Notes: a model not told the origin generated them from the sequence alone. Shown: positions 24,112 to 36,300, counted from the first letter of the stretch. The stretch: DNA of 64,000 nucleotides from Rheinheimera tangshanensis (GCF_014645135.1 NZ_BMLH01000002.1:372001-436000), one strand, 5' to 3'. Made by a program: numbers and translations.

Positions 24112-27100
24112 ATGAAATGTAATGCAGCAGTGACTTCTGTCCACCTGTTTTTTCTGTTGATTGTTTTAACAATGCTAAGCATGTCGCAGGCGAGTGCGGC
24201 GACCTATAACCTTACTCCTCCAAACCGACCGGCTTTGTGCAGTGGTAATCAGGGCAGTTGGAATGGCACTACTTACACATGTACCTGGAATCAGCCTTTT
24301 TCTTTGCAACAGGGTGATGTAATTACATCCAGTACAGCAATAACCATTCATTCTAACAATGGAGTGAATCTGACTGGTGTTACTTTAGGTAACAGCAGTA
24401 ACCCTATAACTCTGACTGCCGAAAGTGGCAGGACTATTCAACTGAATAACTCTGTTTTATATAGTTCAATTGGCGGCGGCAGTACACAGGATGTCGTATT
24501 AACAAATAATACCACTGTGCATGGCAATATCAGCGTTAGTGGCACAGTTCAATCCACTAATTCAACAGTGATGGGCACTATTACTTCAAGCAACGGCGCT
24601 GTAACTTTTACCGGCGGCCAGGCATTTGGCCGTATAAATGTGCAATGCTGTAAGGTCACAGTGTCTGGCGGAGCTGTTATCCATGCCGGGATCCTGGCGG
24701 GTAACAACGGTATCAATATAAGTAATAGTACGGTAACAGGTGACTTAAGCGCAGGGAACAACGAAATTATTCTGACCAATGTCACTATGCTGTCAGGGAA
24801 TATCAGCGCTGGCTCAAACAATGTCACTATTAACGGTGGTGATATCACGGCCAATGTCACTAACTCCAATAGAGTATTTGTCAATAATGGCGCTGAAGTG
24901 CATGGGAATTTGCAGGCTCGTTATCTGGTGGAAGTCAATGACAGTACAATCTACGGTGATATTGAAACCACGGATAATTTCCCTGAAGGGTTACACCATG
25001 TAAAACTAACAGACTCAATTGTGTATGGTAATGTCACAGTGAGAACTGACTGGGGAACCATTACAGGGAACTGGCCAGATAGTGCTATCTACGGTGATTG
25101 TGATTATAAATCTGTTACACCGTCCCTGTGCCAGGCAGCACCGCCGCCAGCCGCTGATACGTACTGGAAATTCGATGAAGCACAGTGGACTGGTGCATCG
25201 AATCAGGTGCTTGATTCCTCAGTCAACCTTAGACATGGTACTGCGCGTTATGGTGCTGCCACCTCTGTGATTGATCCCTCACCTGCTTCTTGTACCTTTG
25301 GTACTTTCCTGCGGGGCTCTTCGTCATCAAACAATCCTCATGTTTATGTCGAACCTAATGCTTATTTTCATAACGCCGATGATTTTGGTTTTGCCTTGTG
25401 GCTGAAAATGAACGCGTCTCAGCAGTCTGGCAACCGGCAGGTTATTCTGGCTTATGGAGATGAAGATGGCGTAGAGGACGACGATGATGGACGTTTTGAG
25501 CTATTACGCACTTCTGCAGGACGGTTACGTTTTGCCGTGCGGATGCAAAGCGAAGACTTACGTTATGTAGAAGTGAATGGCTCAGGCATATTTGACGGGC
25601 AATGGAAACATATTGCTGTAAGTTACAGTAAACAAAATAAGCGGCTGCGTTTGTATGTCAACAATGTATTAGTTAGCAATACGCCCAATGCAACTATAGG
25701 TAATGGCAATAGCGATCGCACGCCTAATGATGGGGATACCGGCTTGTCTATTGGCGCTTTGCCAGACGGAGACAATGGCATTCGTGGTCAGATTGATGAG
25801 GTAAAGTTTTTTGCTCATGAGCCTACTGCAGCAGAAATTCAAGCTATGTACCAACAAACGGCCAGTTGTACAAACGAGTGTTTTAACGAAAACTTCACCA
25901 GCGATACCAATTGGTATCTGACCCAACGCAACAGTACCCCCCCTTCACTCAGAACATCGCCAAGTCGATTGCGATTAACCGAAAACATACAAAATCAATC
26001 GACTTCTATTACCTTTAAACGCAGCTTTCCTGCGGCTGGTAATAAAATGACCATAGAATTTGACCACTATGCTTATGGTGGTGGTACGAATGGCGCTGAC
26101 GGTATTGCGTTGGTTTTATCTGACGCGGCTGTTACTCCAGTGCCAGGCAGTTATGGTGGCAGTCTGGGCTACGCGCAGCGCACTAATGTCAGTCCTGCTC
26201 AGAGCGGCTTTGCCGGTGGCTGGCTGGGGATTGGATTTGACGAATATGGCAGTTTTTCTCAGGCGACAGAAGGTCGGGTTGGTGGCACTGTAGTCAGGCG
26301 TAATGCGATAGGGGTAAGGGCTGCCAGCAGCACCAGTTATGGCTGGTTGGGCGGCACTGACCCCCTGCTGCCGGCACTCAGTGCATCAGGCAGCAGCCTT
26401 GGCCGTGGTGACAGATACAGAATTACTATAGATTCCACAGCCTCCAGTTCAACGGCTGTTGCTTTTCAGCTTGAGCGTCGCCTTGCAGGCAGTACCACCT
26501 ACAGTACTTTATTAAACTCTTCAAATTTATTAGCTTTAGGCCAGCCAGTTCCACCCGCTAATTTATTACTGTCTTACACTGGCTCAACTGGCGATAACAC
26601 CAACTTCCATGAAATCACCAATATCCAGGTCTGTACGCAAAAGCCTTCTACGCCTATAGAGTTAGGCAATCAAGTACATCATTTTGAGTTAGTTTATGTG
26701 AATAAAGGCCTGACTTGTGAAGCTGAAGCTATTGAAATTAAAGCCTGCGCTAATAGTTCCTGTAGCGTATTGGCTGCAAGCCCGGTAAGCACTACGATTA
26801 GTGCAACTAATGGCGGTACTTTTGTTGGGGGAAATAATCTGACATTTACAGGTAGTACTACGGTTTATTTACGCCAGACGAATCCAGGTGACACCACATT
26901 GTCACTGACTGGTGCAGCTAATCCAACAGTGTGCACTACAACGGGCTGTAAAATTAACTTCAGTAATGCAGGATTTAAGTTTTATCGGGATAAAACATCA
27001 ACGGCAGGCATAGCAAATCAGATTGCGGCTGTTAAAGGCGGTGGTTATTTAAGAGCCGTGAAAACGAATACGGATACCATGGCTTGTGAAGCCAGAACTA

Positions 27101-28686
27101 CAGGAACCCGGAATGTAGCTATGTCTTTTGACTGCAGTAATCCGATAAGTTGTGTTCCTGGCCAGACTCTTAAACTCACGGATAATACTACTTCGGCAAC
27201 GACCAGCACGATCTTCAACGGCTCCGAAGCAGGGCTTATTAAAAACGTCAGTCTTACCTTTGACAATCAGGGGTTTGCACCCCTGGGTATTGAGTACAGT
27301 GATGTAGGGCAATTAAGGTTATCTGCATCTCTGTCGTTACCTGCAGCAGGTAATAATCCTGCTGTTACTTTGAGTGGTTTTAGCGATTTTGTGGTTCGTC
27401 CTTATCGTATTAATGTCACTAACGCTTTATTTTCAGATACTTCTGACCCTGCAAATCCTGTTAATACAACAAATCCGCAAAGCCTGGGTACTGGGCCAGG
27501 CTTTATTGCGGCAGGCGATCCTTTCCAACTTGATGTTTCTGCTGTGAATGCACTCGGCGCTATTACTCCTAACTATGGTAATGAGACTACTGCTCCCGAA
27601 ACTGTTGCCGTAGAATTTGGCCAATTGGTGCACCCTGCCGGAGGCGTCGATGGAACTTTCACTCAAGGCGCTACTTTTACCAAAATAACAAACGGAATGT
27701 TCAATAGTTCCGGTTTCAGTTGGAATGAAGCAGGTAGTTTCAGTGTGTTGGCCAGAGTTGCGGATAATGATTATTTAGGCACAGGTTCAGGTGCTGCTTT
27801 TAGCAGTGTTCCTTACATAGTGGGGCGTTTCTATCCGAAGCATTACACCTTAGCCAGCTCCACCCTTGAAAATAGCTGTGCAGCGTTCACTTACATGGGA
27901 CAACCTGCGATAAAACTGGCTTACGAACTTCAGGCCAGAAATTTTGCTGGTGAAATTACTCAGAACTACGGTCCAGCTTATGGTGTGCTCGCTGTGCCTT
28001 CTGTGGTGCTGGAAAATGCTGACAACGGTACAAGCCTCAGTAGCAGAATTAATGTTCCGGCGTCGAGTTGGGTAGCCGGGGAATATAAGTTGATGCATAC
28101 CGATCTGAGCTTTAGCAAGCAAGCTCTACCCGACGGCCCTTACTCGTCGTTAAAAGCTGGTATTCAGATTACTGATGATCTGGATGGTAGGAGCTTAGAG
28201 GTAAAAGATATGGACCCGACCAGTGCAGGGGCCTGTGGCAGTAGCTGTGTTGCTGCGGCTCTCAGTGGGACTCTGGATATGCGTTATGGCCGTTTTGCAC
28301 TGTTGAACGCTTCAGGCCCTGAAGACGAAGACTTGCCTATCGTGTTGCAAAGCCAGTATTGGAATGGCAGCCGGTTTGAGCGCAATTTAGATGACAGTTG
28401 CTCCCTTTTTGCTGCGGCTAATTTAAATGTAACAGGCATTACCACCTTAAAAGGTGGCACGTCTGGAACCATGGTAACGGGGCAGAATCCTTTCTCCGGC
28501 ATTTTTATTCCAGCGCCAGGCGTGCCAGGTAATGCCACTATGCAATACCAGATCCCACCAGCGCTGAATTATCTGCAGTTCCCGTGGAATGGCGGGACGG
28601 TACTCACAAACCCTGCAGCAGAAGCTCAGTTTGGTCGGTATCAGGGCAACAAGCGTCAAATCTTCTGGCAGGAGCGGCTGAACTAA
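24112..28686 (+). CDS. mshQ: MshQ, giant multidomain pilus-associated protein with lectin-like modules
   Basis: Exported protein of 1524 residues with signal peptide cleaved near MSQASAA (about residue 30). Four parts can be seen. Residues 60-335 consist of short repeats alternating V/I-x-N-G/S-x-V-x-G (HGNISVSG, MGTITSSNG, GDLSAGNN), suggesting a beta-helix like bactofilins or polymer-forming domains. Residues 348-585 form a LamG/concanavalin-type domain. Residues 590-842 resemble an L-type lectin (FDHYAYGGGTNGADGIALVL and WLGIGFDEYG). Residues about 855-1524 are a Cys-rich DUF6701-like region (HHFELVYVNKGLTCE). It ends the MSHA operon, 24 bases after mshP. Carbohydrate or surface binding at the pilus tip is inferred, not shown. 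Confidence 0.88.
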   Translation: MKCNAAVTSVHLFFLLIVLTMLSMSQASAATYNLTPPNRPALCSGNQGSWNGTTYTCTWNQPFSLQQGDVITSSTAITIHSNNGVNLTGVTLGNSSNPITLTAESGRTIQLNNSVLYSSIGGGSTQDVVLTNNTTVHGNISVSGTVQSTNSTVMGTITSSNGAVTFTGGQAFGRINVQCCKVTVSGGAVIHAGILAGNNGINISNSTVTGDLSAGNNEIILTNVTMLSGNISAGSNNVTINGGDITANVTNSNRVFVNNGAEVHGNLQARYLVEVNDSTIYGDIETTDNFPEGLHHVKLTDSIVYGNVTVRTDWGTITGNWPDSAIYGDCDYKSVTPSLCQAAPPPAADTYWKFDEAQWTGASNQVLDSSVNLRHGTARYGAATSVIDPSPASCTFGTFLRGSSSSNNPHVYVEPNAYFHNADDFGFALWLKMNASQQSGNRQVILAYGDEDGVEDDDDGRFELLRTSAGRLRFAVRMQSEDLRYVEVNGSGIFDGQWKHIAVSYSKQNKRLRLYVNNVLVSNTPNATIGNGNSDRTPNDGDTGLSIGALPDGDNGIRGQIDEVKFFAHEPTAAEIQAMYQQTASCTNECFNENFTSDTNWYLTQRNSTPPSLRTSPSRLRLTENIQNQSTSITFKRSFPAAGNKMTIEFDHYAYGGGTNGADGIALVLSDAAVTPVPGSYGGSLGYAQRTNVSPAQSGFAGGWLGIGFDEYGSFSQATEGRVGGTVVRRNAIGVRAASSTSYGWLGGTDPLLPALSASGSSLGRGDRYRITIDSTASSSTAVAFQLERRLAGSTTYSTLLNSSNLLALGQPVPPANLLLSYTGSTGDNTNFHEITNIQVCTQKPSTPIELGNQVHHFELVYVNKGLTCEAEAIEIKACANSSCSVLAASPVSTTISATNGGTFVGGNNLTFTGSTTVYLRQTNPGDTTLSLTGAANPTVCTTTGCKINFSNAGFKFYRDKTSTAGIANQIAAVKGGGYLRAVKTNTDTMACEARTTGTRNVAMSFDCSNPISCVPGQTLKLTDNTTSATTSTIFNGSEAGLIKNVSLTFDNQGFAPLGIEYSDVGQLRLSASLSLPAAGNNPAVTLSGFSDFVVRPYRINVTNALFSDTSDPANPVNTTNPQSLGTGPGFIAAGDPFQLDVSAVNALGAITPNYGNETTAPETVAVEFGQLVHPAGGVDGTFTQGATFTKITNGMFNSSGFSWNEAGSFSVLARVADNDYLGTGSGAAFSSVPYIVGRFYPKHYTLASSTLENSCAAFTYMGQPAIKLAYELQARNFAGEITQNYGPAYGVLAVPSVVLENADNGTSLSSRINVPASSWVAGEYKLMHTDLSFSKQALPDGPYSSLKAGIQITDDLDGRSLEVKDMDPTSAGACGSSCVAAALSGTLDMRYGRFALLNASGPEDEDLPIVLQSQYWNGSRFERNLDDSCSLFAAANLNVTGITTLKGGTSGTMVTGQNPFSGIFIPAPGVPGNATMQYQIPPALNYLQFPWNGGTVLTNPAAEAQFGRYQGNKRQIFWQERLN

Positions 28687-28770
28687 AACTAATTCAGTGC
28701 TGACAAAACTTAAATTCATCTGCCTTGTCTGATGACGAAACAATTGGCTTTTCAATGGCTTTGGTTTAAT

Positions 28771-28799
28771 TTGGTAAAAACTAAAGATAAAGCTATTTT
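28771..28799 (+). promoter_or_regulatory. Candidate sigma-70 promoter for mreB
   Basis: TTGGTA at 28771-28776 and TATTTT at 28794-28799 are separated by 17 bases, each matching four of six consensus bases and keeping the key T, A and T of the -10 box. It lies 86 bases upstream of mreB within an otherwise non-coding 198-base gap after mshQ. This is prediction by eye only. Confidence 0.35.
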
Positions 28800-28863
28800 C
28801 TTGGCGTTTTGTTACTTAAAATAAGCACCATTTCGTCGGGCACCTTGTGTCACCACCTCTTAG

Positions 28864-29928
<1,065 letters not shown>

Positions 29929-29942
29929 CAAGTCAGTCCTGA

Positions 29943-30830
29943 ATGAAACCTATCTTTGAGCGTGGCCCATCTCTGCCATTACGACTGTTTCTTGCAGTCT
30001 TGTGTAGTGTTGGGCTAATGACGCTGGACAGATTTACCGATAGTTCCACACAGTTGCGTAGTTATTTAACCGCAACTGTGAGTCCTTTGTATTATCTGGC
30101 CAATTTACCTCAAGCCATGTTGTCTGATGCCTCCGAGCAATTTATGTCTCACCAGCGTTTACTGGAGCAAAACCAGAAGCTGCGTGAAACTTTGCTGCGG
30201 CAAAATACCCAGATGCAGCGCCTGCAATTTTTACAGCAGGAAAATGACAAACTGCGCTCTTTGTTGGGGTCAGTGCCAGTAGCGGACAGCAAACGTCTGG
30301 TCGCTGAAGTACTGGCGGTCTACAGCCATCCGTTCAGTAATCAGATAGTGATTAACAAAGGCAGCAATGACGGCGTCGTGGCGCAGCAACCTTTAATCGA
30401 TGATTTAGGGGTTCTGGGACAAATCGTCAGCGTGGGGCCAACCAGTAGCCGCGCTTTACTGATTTCTGATACCACTCATGCGATCTCTTTGCGGGTCGAG
30501 CGTAATGGTGACCATGTGGTGGCTGAAGGCTTGGGTCAGTCGGATGAAGTGCGGCTGATGCATATCCCACACAGTGCCGATATACAGCAGGGTGATAAAC
30601 TGATCACCTCGGGTTTGGACGGTATTTTCCCCGAAGGCTATCCGGTGGCTGAAGTCGTACGAATTAGCCGCAATGCACAGCAGCCGTTTTTGCAGGTGTA
30701 TGCCCGACCTTATGCCCAGCTTGATCGTATTCGTTATGTGTTATTAGTCTGGCCTAAAGCTAAACCGGAAATTGACGAGCAAATCGCCCCGCCTGATGCT
30801 GAAGCGTCCGCTGTGGCAGGAGATTTCTGA
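29943..30830 (+). CDS. mreC: MreC, rod-shape-determining protein
   Basis: A bitopic membrane protein of 295 residues. A short cytoplasmic tail, one membrane helix (about 11-30), a periplasmic coiled coil (about 68-108, rich in Gln, Leu and Asn) and a double beta-barrel C-terminal domain (about 115-275) with NQIVINKGSNDGVVAQQPLI and the family motif GLDGIFPEGYPV. It is a scaffold that activates the RodA/PBP2 elongation complex. The proline/acidic C-terminal tail is typically variable. The mreD start codon overlaps its stop. Confidence 0.96.
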   Translation: MKPIFERGPSLPLRLFLAVLCSVGLMTLDRFTDSSTQLRSYLTATVSPLYYLANLPQAMLSDASEQFMSHQRLLEQNQKLRETLLRQNTQMQRLQFLQQENDKLRSLLGSVPVADSKRLVAEVLAVYSHPFSNQIVINKGSNDGVVAQQPLIDDLGVLGQIVSVGPTSSRALLISDTTHAISLRVERNGDHVVAEGLGQSDEVRLMHIPHSADIQQGDKLITSGLDGIFPEGYPVAEVVRISRNAQQPFLQVYARPYAQLDRIRYVLLVWPKAKPEIDEQIAPPDAEASAVAGDF

Positions 30831-31312
30831 TGGAAAAGTCACATCGTTTGTATCTGGTGTATTTATCTCTGATGTTTTCGCTGGTATTGGCTGTGGTGCC
30901 TTTACCCGCTATGGTGAAACTATTCCGCCCCGACTGGCCTTTATTGGTATTGTTTTACTGGGCTTTGGCTTTGCCATTTCGGGTCAGTATAGGGACTGCT
31001 TTTGTCGTTGGTTTTTTGTTGGATGTGCTGGTCGGTACTGTGCTTGGCGTCAACGCTTTAGCTTACTCTGTCATTATTTATTTCTGTTCTGCACACCATT
31101 TGAAAATTCGTAATTTCTCCATTTTGCAGCAAAGTTTAGTTATAGCGCTGTTTTTAGCGTTTTATCATTATTTTATCTTTTGGCTCAGTCATTTCTTAAC
31201 TGGCGTGGTCTTTACTATGGCCTATTTATGGCCTGTAGTGACTGGTGCTGCGGTCTGGCCTTGGATCTTCTGGTTATTACGCCGTATCCGTCGCCAGTTT
31301 AAAATTCATTGA
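30830..31312 (+). CDS. mreD: MreD, rod-shape-determining membrane protein
   Basis: An integral inner-membrane protein of 160 residues with about five hydrophobic helices. The sequence RPDWPLLVLFYWALALPFRV is the conserved MreD motif, and GFLLDVLVGTVLGVNAL follows in the next helix. It works with MreC in the elongasome. It overlaps the mreC stop by one base. Confidence 0.93.
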   Translation: MEKSHRLYLVYLSLMFSLVLAVVPLPAMVKLFRPDWPLLVLFYWALALPFRVSIGTAFVVGFLLDVLVGTVLGVNALAYSVIIYFCSAHHLKIRNFSILQQSLVIALFLAFYHYFIFWLSHFLTGVVFTMAYLWPVVTGAAVWPWIFWLLRRIRRQFKIH

Positions 31313-31320
31313 GTGTCTTT

Positions 31321-31884
31321 ATGATAGCCCTTGCTTCCGCTTCCCCCCGTCGCCGCGAATTATTAGGCCAGTTGCAGCAGGATTTTGTGCTGGTCAGTGG
31401 CACTATTGATGAAACTCAATTAATGGGCGAAACCGCCGATCAGTACGTACTGCGTTTAGCGGAGCAAAAAGCCCGCGCCGGTTTTGCCAATCAAAGTACT
31501 CCACTTCCCACTCTGGGCGCCGATACTATAGTGCAGGTCGATGACTTAGTTTTAGGTAAACCTGTGGACGAGGCTGATTTTCAGCACATGATGAGATTAC
31601 TGTCAGGTCGTAGTCATTGGGTAAAAACTGCTGTGGCTATTGCGACAGAGCAGGGAGTCATCAGCACGACAGTCGCGACTAAAGTCTGGTTTAAACAGCT
31701 GTCCGAACAGGAAATACTCTGGTATTGGAATACAGGCGAGCCGGCTGATAAAGCCGGTGGTTATGGTATTCAGGGACTGGCAGGTCAATTTGTACAACGC
31801 ATCGATGGCAGTTACTTTGCCGTAGTCGGTTTGCCTTTGTATGAAACAGCCCAGTTGCTACAGGCTCTGAAGGAGCAGCGATGA
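31321..31884 (+). CDS. maf: Maf-family nucleoside triphosphate pyrophosphatase (dTTP/UTP type, YhdE)
   Basis: A cytosolic house-cleaning enzyme of 187 residues that hydrolyses non-canonical or excess nucleoside triphosphates to monophosphates. The opening ALASASPRRRELL is the Maf signature, and LGADTIVQVDDLVLGKP contains the catalytic Asp and the substrate-binding residues of the YhdE (dTTPase/UTPase) subfamily. ATG 31321 gives the family N-terminus. A TTG at 31309 overlapping the mreD stop would add four residues. It overlaps rng by 4 bases, the same position as yhdE in the E. coli mre-cafA cluster. Confidence 0.93.
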   Translation: MIALASASPRRRELLGQLQQDFVLVSGTIDETQLMGETADQYVLRLAEQKARAGFANQSTPLPTLGADTIVQVDDLVLGKPVDEADFQHMMRLLSGRSHWVKTAVAIATEQGVISTTVATKVWFKQLSEQEILWYWNTGEPADKAGGYGIQGLAGQFVQRIDGSYFAVVGLPLYETAQLLQALKEQR

Positions 31885-33350
31885 GCGCAGAATTATTGAT
31901 CAACGTCACCCCAAGTGAAACCCGGGTTGCTTTGATTGAAAACGGTGTATTGCAGGAAGTGCATATTGAGCGCCAGGCCAAACATGGTCTGGTCGGCAAC
32001 ATTTATATGGGCAAAATCAGTCGTGTTTTGCCTGGTATGCAGGCTGCTTTTGTCGACATAGGCCTGGATAAAGCCGCCTTTTTACATGCCTCAGATATTG
32101 TCACTGCAGGCTTAAATATCGCCGATGCTGAGCTCAAAGCGGGCCCGGTAAAAGATATTCGTTTGCTGGTGCACGAAGGCCAGTATTTGCTGGTGCAGGT
32201 GGTGAAAGATCCGCTCGGCACCAAAGGCGCCCGTTTAACCACTGATATCACTTTACCAAGCCGCCATCTGGTATTTATGCCTGGTTCGGCTCATGTTGGT
32301 GTTTCTCAGCGTATTGAAAGTGAAGTTGAACGTCAGCGTCTGAAAGATATTGTCAGCACTTGTCTGGATGAAACTGGTGGCTACATAGTTCGTACTGCAG
32401 CTGAAGGTGCAGGTGAAGATGAACTGCTGCACGATGGTAAGTTTTTACAAAAGTTATGGGCCAAAGTTTTAAAACGTAAGAAAAATGCCCGCAAAGAGAC
32501 CATGTTGTACGAAGAGCTGACACTGGCTTATCGTATTTTGCGTGACTTTGTCGGCTCTGATCTGGAGCGGGTGCGAATCGACAGTAAGCTGACTTATCAG
32601 CAACTACATGCTTTTACTGAAGAGTTTGTGCCAGAGATGACCGCCCGGCTGGAGTATTATCCGGGCGAGCGGCCTGTGTTTGATTTATTCGATGTAGAAA
32701 ATGAAATCCAGCGCGCGCTGGAACGTCGGGTTATGCTGAAAAGTGGTGGTTATCTGATGATCGACCAAACTGAAGCTATGACCACTATAGACGTCAATAC
32801 CGGTGCTTTTGTTGGCCATCGCAACTTAGAAGAGACCATTTTTAACACCAATATCGAAGCCACCCAGGCCATCGCCCGCCAGTTGCGATTACGCAATCTG
32901 GGCGGCATTATCATTATCGATTTTATCGACATGCAAAGCGAAGAGCACCAGAAGCGCGTGTTGCATAGTTTAGAAGTGGCTTTGGGCCGGGATAAAACCA
33001 AAACCAATATTCATGGTTTTTCTGCGCTGGGTTTGGTCGAGATGACCCGCAAACGTACTCGGGAGAGTTTAGAGCATGTACTTTGTGGCGAATGCCCTGT
33101 TTGTGAAGGTCGTGGTAGTTTAAAAACAGTCGAAACTGTCTGTTTTGAAATATTGCGGGAAATAGTCCGGGTGAACCGTGCTTATGTGGCAGATAAATTT
33201 GTGGTCTATGCATCACCTGCGGTAAAAGATGCATTGATAAATGATGAATTTCATAGCATGGCTGAACTCGAAGTTTTTATTGGTAAACAAATCAGTGTCG
33301 TGATCGAACCTCAATACGGTCAGGAACAATTTGACGTGGTGATGATGTAG
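31881..33350 (+). CDS. rng: Ribonuclease G
   Basis: A 5'-end-sensing single-strand endoribonuclease of 489 residues that matures the 5' end of 16S rRNA and degrades some mRNAs. The S1 domain (about 35-120) begins GLVGNIYMGKISRVLPGMQA. The catalytic core has TTIDVNTGAFVG and IIIIDFIDM, which carry the two metal-binding aspartates. The zinc-link CGECPVCEGRG joins the dimer. Its length equals E. coli RNase G (489), and it lacks the long C-terminal scaffold of RNase E. It overlaps maf by 4 bases and yhdP by 1. Confidence 0.97.
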   Translation: MSAELLINVTPSETRVALIENGVLQEVHIERQAKHGLVGNIYMGKISRVLPGMQAAFVDIGLDKAAFLHASDIVTAGLNIADAELKAGPVKDIRLLVHEGQYLLVQVVKDPLGTKGARLTTDITLPSRHLVFMPGSAHVGVSQRIESEVERQRLKDIVSTCLDETGGYIVRTAAEGAGEDELLHDGKFLQKLWAKVLKRKKNARKETMLYEELTLAYRILRDFVGSDLERVRIDSKLTYQQLHAFTEEFVPEMTARLEYYPGERPVFDLFDVENEIQRALERRVMLKSGGYLMIDQTEAMTTIDVNTGAFVGHRNLEETIFNTNIEATQAIARQLRLRNLGGIIIIDFIDMQSEEHQKRVLHSLEVALGRDKTKTNIHGFSALGLVEMTRKRTRESLEHVLCGECPVCEGRGSLKTVETVCFEILREIVRVNRAYVADKFVVYASPAVKDALINDEFHSMAELEVFIGKQISVVIEPQYGQEQFDVVMM

Positions 33351-36300
33351 TGCGAACGGTAAAACAGGCCTGGTTGTATTGCTTACACAAGCTCTGGATC
33401 TTTTTTGCTATCTTCGTGGTGTTGATGGCCACCTTAGTCTCAGCCTTACGTTTTGGCTTGCCGTATGCCCCTGGTTATAAAACCGATATTGAGCAGTGGA
33501 TCAAAGCCGAATACGGTACTGAAGTAAGGATTGGCGCTTTATCTGCTGGCTGGCAGGGCACAGGACCTGCTTTGGTGTTACAGCAATTGGAAGTTCTCGA
33601 CAGCAGTTATCAGCCGCAGTTAACAGTCAGGGAAACCGGTATTCGTTTAGATTTCTGGCGTTCACTGCGCACCATGAAGCTCAGTGCTGCTCATTTTGAA
33701 CTGACAGGCTTAACCTACAGAGTGGATGCTCAACGTTGGCTAGGCACTGGGGTTGCCACTCCTACGGATAACCAACAGCTATTTGATGCCTTGCAGGATC
33801 TGTTTTTTAAACAGCTACAACATTTCTCCGTGCTCGACAGCCAGCTGGTGTTTCACAACACCCAGGACGAGGATATCCGCTTGGATATCAAAGCGCTGAA
33901 CTGGCAAAACGAGGGGGATCGTCATCAGGGCTGGGGCGAGCTGTCTGTGGCCGATGTCACGGCCAATACTTTGTCTTTTATCATTGATTTAACAGGCGAA
34001 CCGTCTAAAGCTCAGGGCCAGCTGTATCTGGCCAGCCAGCAGTTGGATTTATTGCCATGGTTTCAGCAGCTATTACCTCAAACCCGCAAGCTTAACAGCG
34101 CTAAACTGAACTTTGCCGCCTGGGGCGATATTAAAGCCGGTAAGTTACAACAAATAGATGTGGCTTTATCCGACAACAACGTGGGCTGGCTGAAAGATGG
34201 CGTCTGGAATAAAGTCGCCTTGTCTGACGGTTATCTGCGTTGGGTGCCTATGGCTAAAGGCTGGAACTTAAGCTCAAGCCCTATGACGCTGAGTAACAGC
34301 AGTCAAAGCTGGCCAGGTTTACAGTTGCAGCTGAGTCAGAATGAATTGGGTTATCAGGCGTCGTTACAACATCTTCAGTTAGGGGTTGCCCGGCCTTTGC
34401 TGGAACTGTTTTCTGATGGGTCAGAGCAACTGCAGTCTCTGCTTGCTTATCAACTGGATGGTAAAGTTGATCGAGTGGATCTGGTTACAGAACGTGATCA
34501 GTGGTACTTGTCCGGTCAATTTAATGAATTCTCTTCAGCACCAGTGGCTGATGTGCCTGGTGTCAAAGGCTTTAACGGCCGTTTTGTTGCGTCCCCTCAT
34601 TTTGGCTGGCTGGGCTTAAAAGCACAAGACGGTGCGCTGCAGTGGGGAGAGGCTTTTAGTAAAGACTGGACGTACAAAGGCGCTGAATTAGAGCTGGCCT
34701 GGCGCAAGCGCGCTGGCAACTGGCAAATCTTAGTGCCTTACTTAAGTTTGTGGCAGGACGCTTTTAGCCTCGAGGCTGAACTAGTGGTCAATCTGGACGA
34801 TAAACCTGATATGGATTTAGTCGCAGAGCTGCATGGCGTGCCGGTGCAAAACGCAGAACAGTTTTTCCCGAAATTTTATATGCCGGAATCTGTGATTAAT
34901 TACCTGAAACCAGCGCTGGTCTCGGGGGATGTCAGTTCAGGTAAAGTGTTATGGTCCGGTGATTTTTCTGCTTACCCTTATGCTGAAAAAGACGGTGTAT
35001 TTCAGGCAGTGGCTGAGGTGACCAATGCTGAGTTTTTATTTGATGAAAACTGGCCCAGCTTAACGGATTTGTCGGCTGAACTGTTTTTTGAAAATGCGGC
35101 CATGCTGATCAGCAGCAAATCTGGTTATCTGGTGGATGCGCCTGTAGAACAAGGGGTGCAGGTTGGTATTGCTGATTTATATAACGCCGATAAGCTGATC
35201 ATCGATATCAAACAACAATTGCTGGCGGAACAAGTCACCACCCTCATGCAGGCTTCACCTTTGCACGATTCTGTTGGGGAAACTCTGGCTTATTTAGGTG
35301 TCACAGGTCCTGTTAAAGGTGACGTGCGTCTGAGCATTGGCCTGAATGAACCAACAGTAGATATCAAAGGTGCTATCGACTTTGAGCGCAATGGAGTGGC
35401 TTTGTCGGCTCCAGCTTTAGTGGGTGAAAACCTGACAGGTCGGCTTTCGTTTCATAACGACATTTTGACAGCTGATGATTTACAGCTCTTTATCAGTAAT
35501 ATTCCTGTGCAGTTTGGCTTTCGTGGTGAGCAGCAACAAGATAACTACAAGGTGTCTTTGTTAAGCCAGGGTTTGCAGAATAGTCAGGAACTGCTATTGA
35601 GTTTAGCACCTCAACTGGAGCACTTTGCAGCAGGCCCTCTGAACTGGCAGTTTAAGCTGGATTTGTTGTTAGCAGGTGAGGGCTATACCTATCAGGCTGA
35701 TTTAGCCTTGGATTTGACCGATACCGAATTACTGCTGCCAGCGCCTTTAGCGAAAAAGTCAGGCCAGTCAGGCACTGTATTCTGGTCGTCCAGTGGTAGT
35801 CAGGATAATTCAGTCATCGCCTTAACTTATCAGGATTTAGTATTTTTTGACGCCAGTTATGTGCATGAGCAGGGGCAGATAGGTCGTGCCCATTTGAGTT
35901 TAGGCGACAAAGAAAATGCTGGTTTTGCCGATGGTTTTACCATCAGTGCCAATCTGGATAAAACCGACTTTATGCCTTGGTTTGAGCTGATTCGTCATCA
36001 AGTCAGTCAGCAATCGGATGAAACCGGACTCTTGCCTGCGTTGACTTCCGTCAAAGCCAAAGTAAATACGCTGAAGGTGACGGACGAGATAAGCTTTGAT
36101 CAGGTACAACTGCAGCTGAAGCCGGAAGCCAATTCCTGGGTCGTGGACATCAATTCCACTCAAACCAAAGGCCAGTTAACCTTAGCAAAAGACTTGATGG
36201 CGCAGGGGATAGAAGCCAATCTGGAGTTTTTGAAATTATTCCCTTATGACCCGTTGAAAGCCGAAGCTGAAGCCTTGGCTGCTGCCGAATCTCTGGCAAA

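Noticed and set aside
24549-26293. Long antisense and shifted frames inside mshQ
   Set aside because: They are shadows of a repetitive coding sequence, with no ribosome sites and no recognisable protein features.
10968-28686. A type II secretion system or the main pilMNOPQ type IV pilus
   Set aside because: Gene order, the MshN N-terminus, MshQ, and the prepilin set fit MSHA, and no pilT or gspC/D-type genes occur here.
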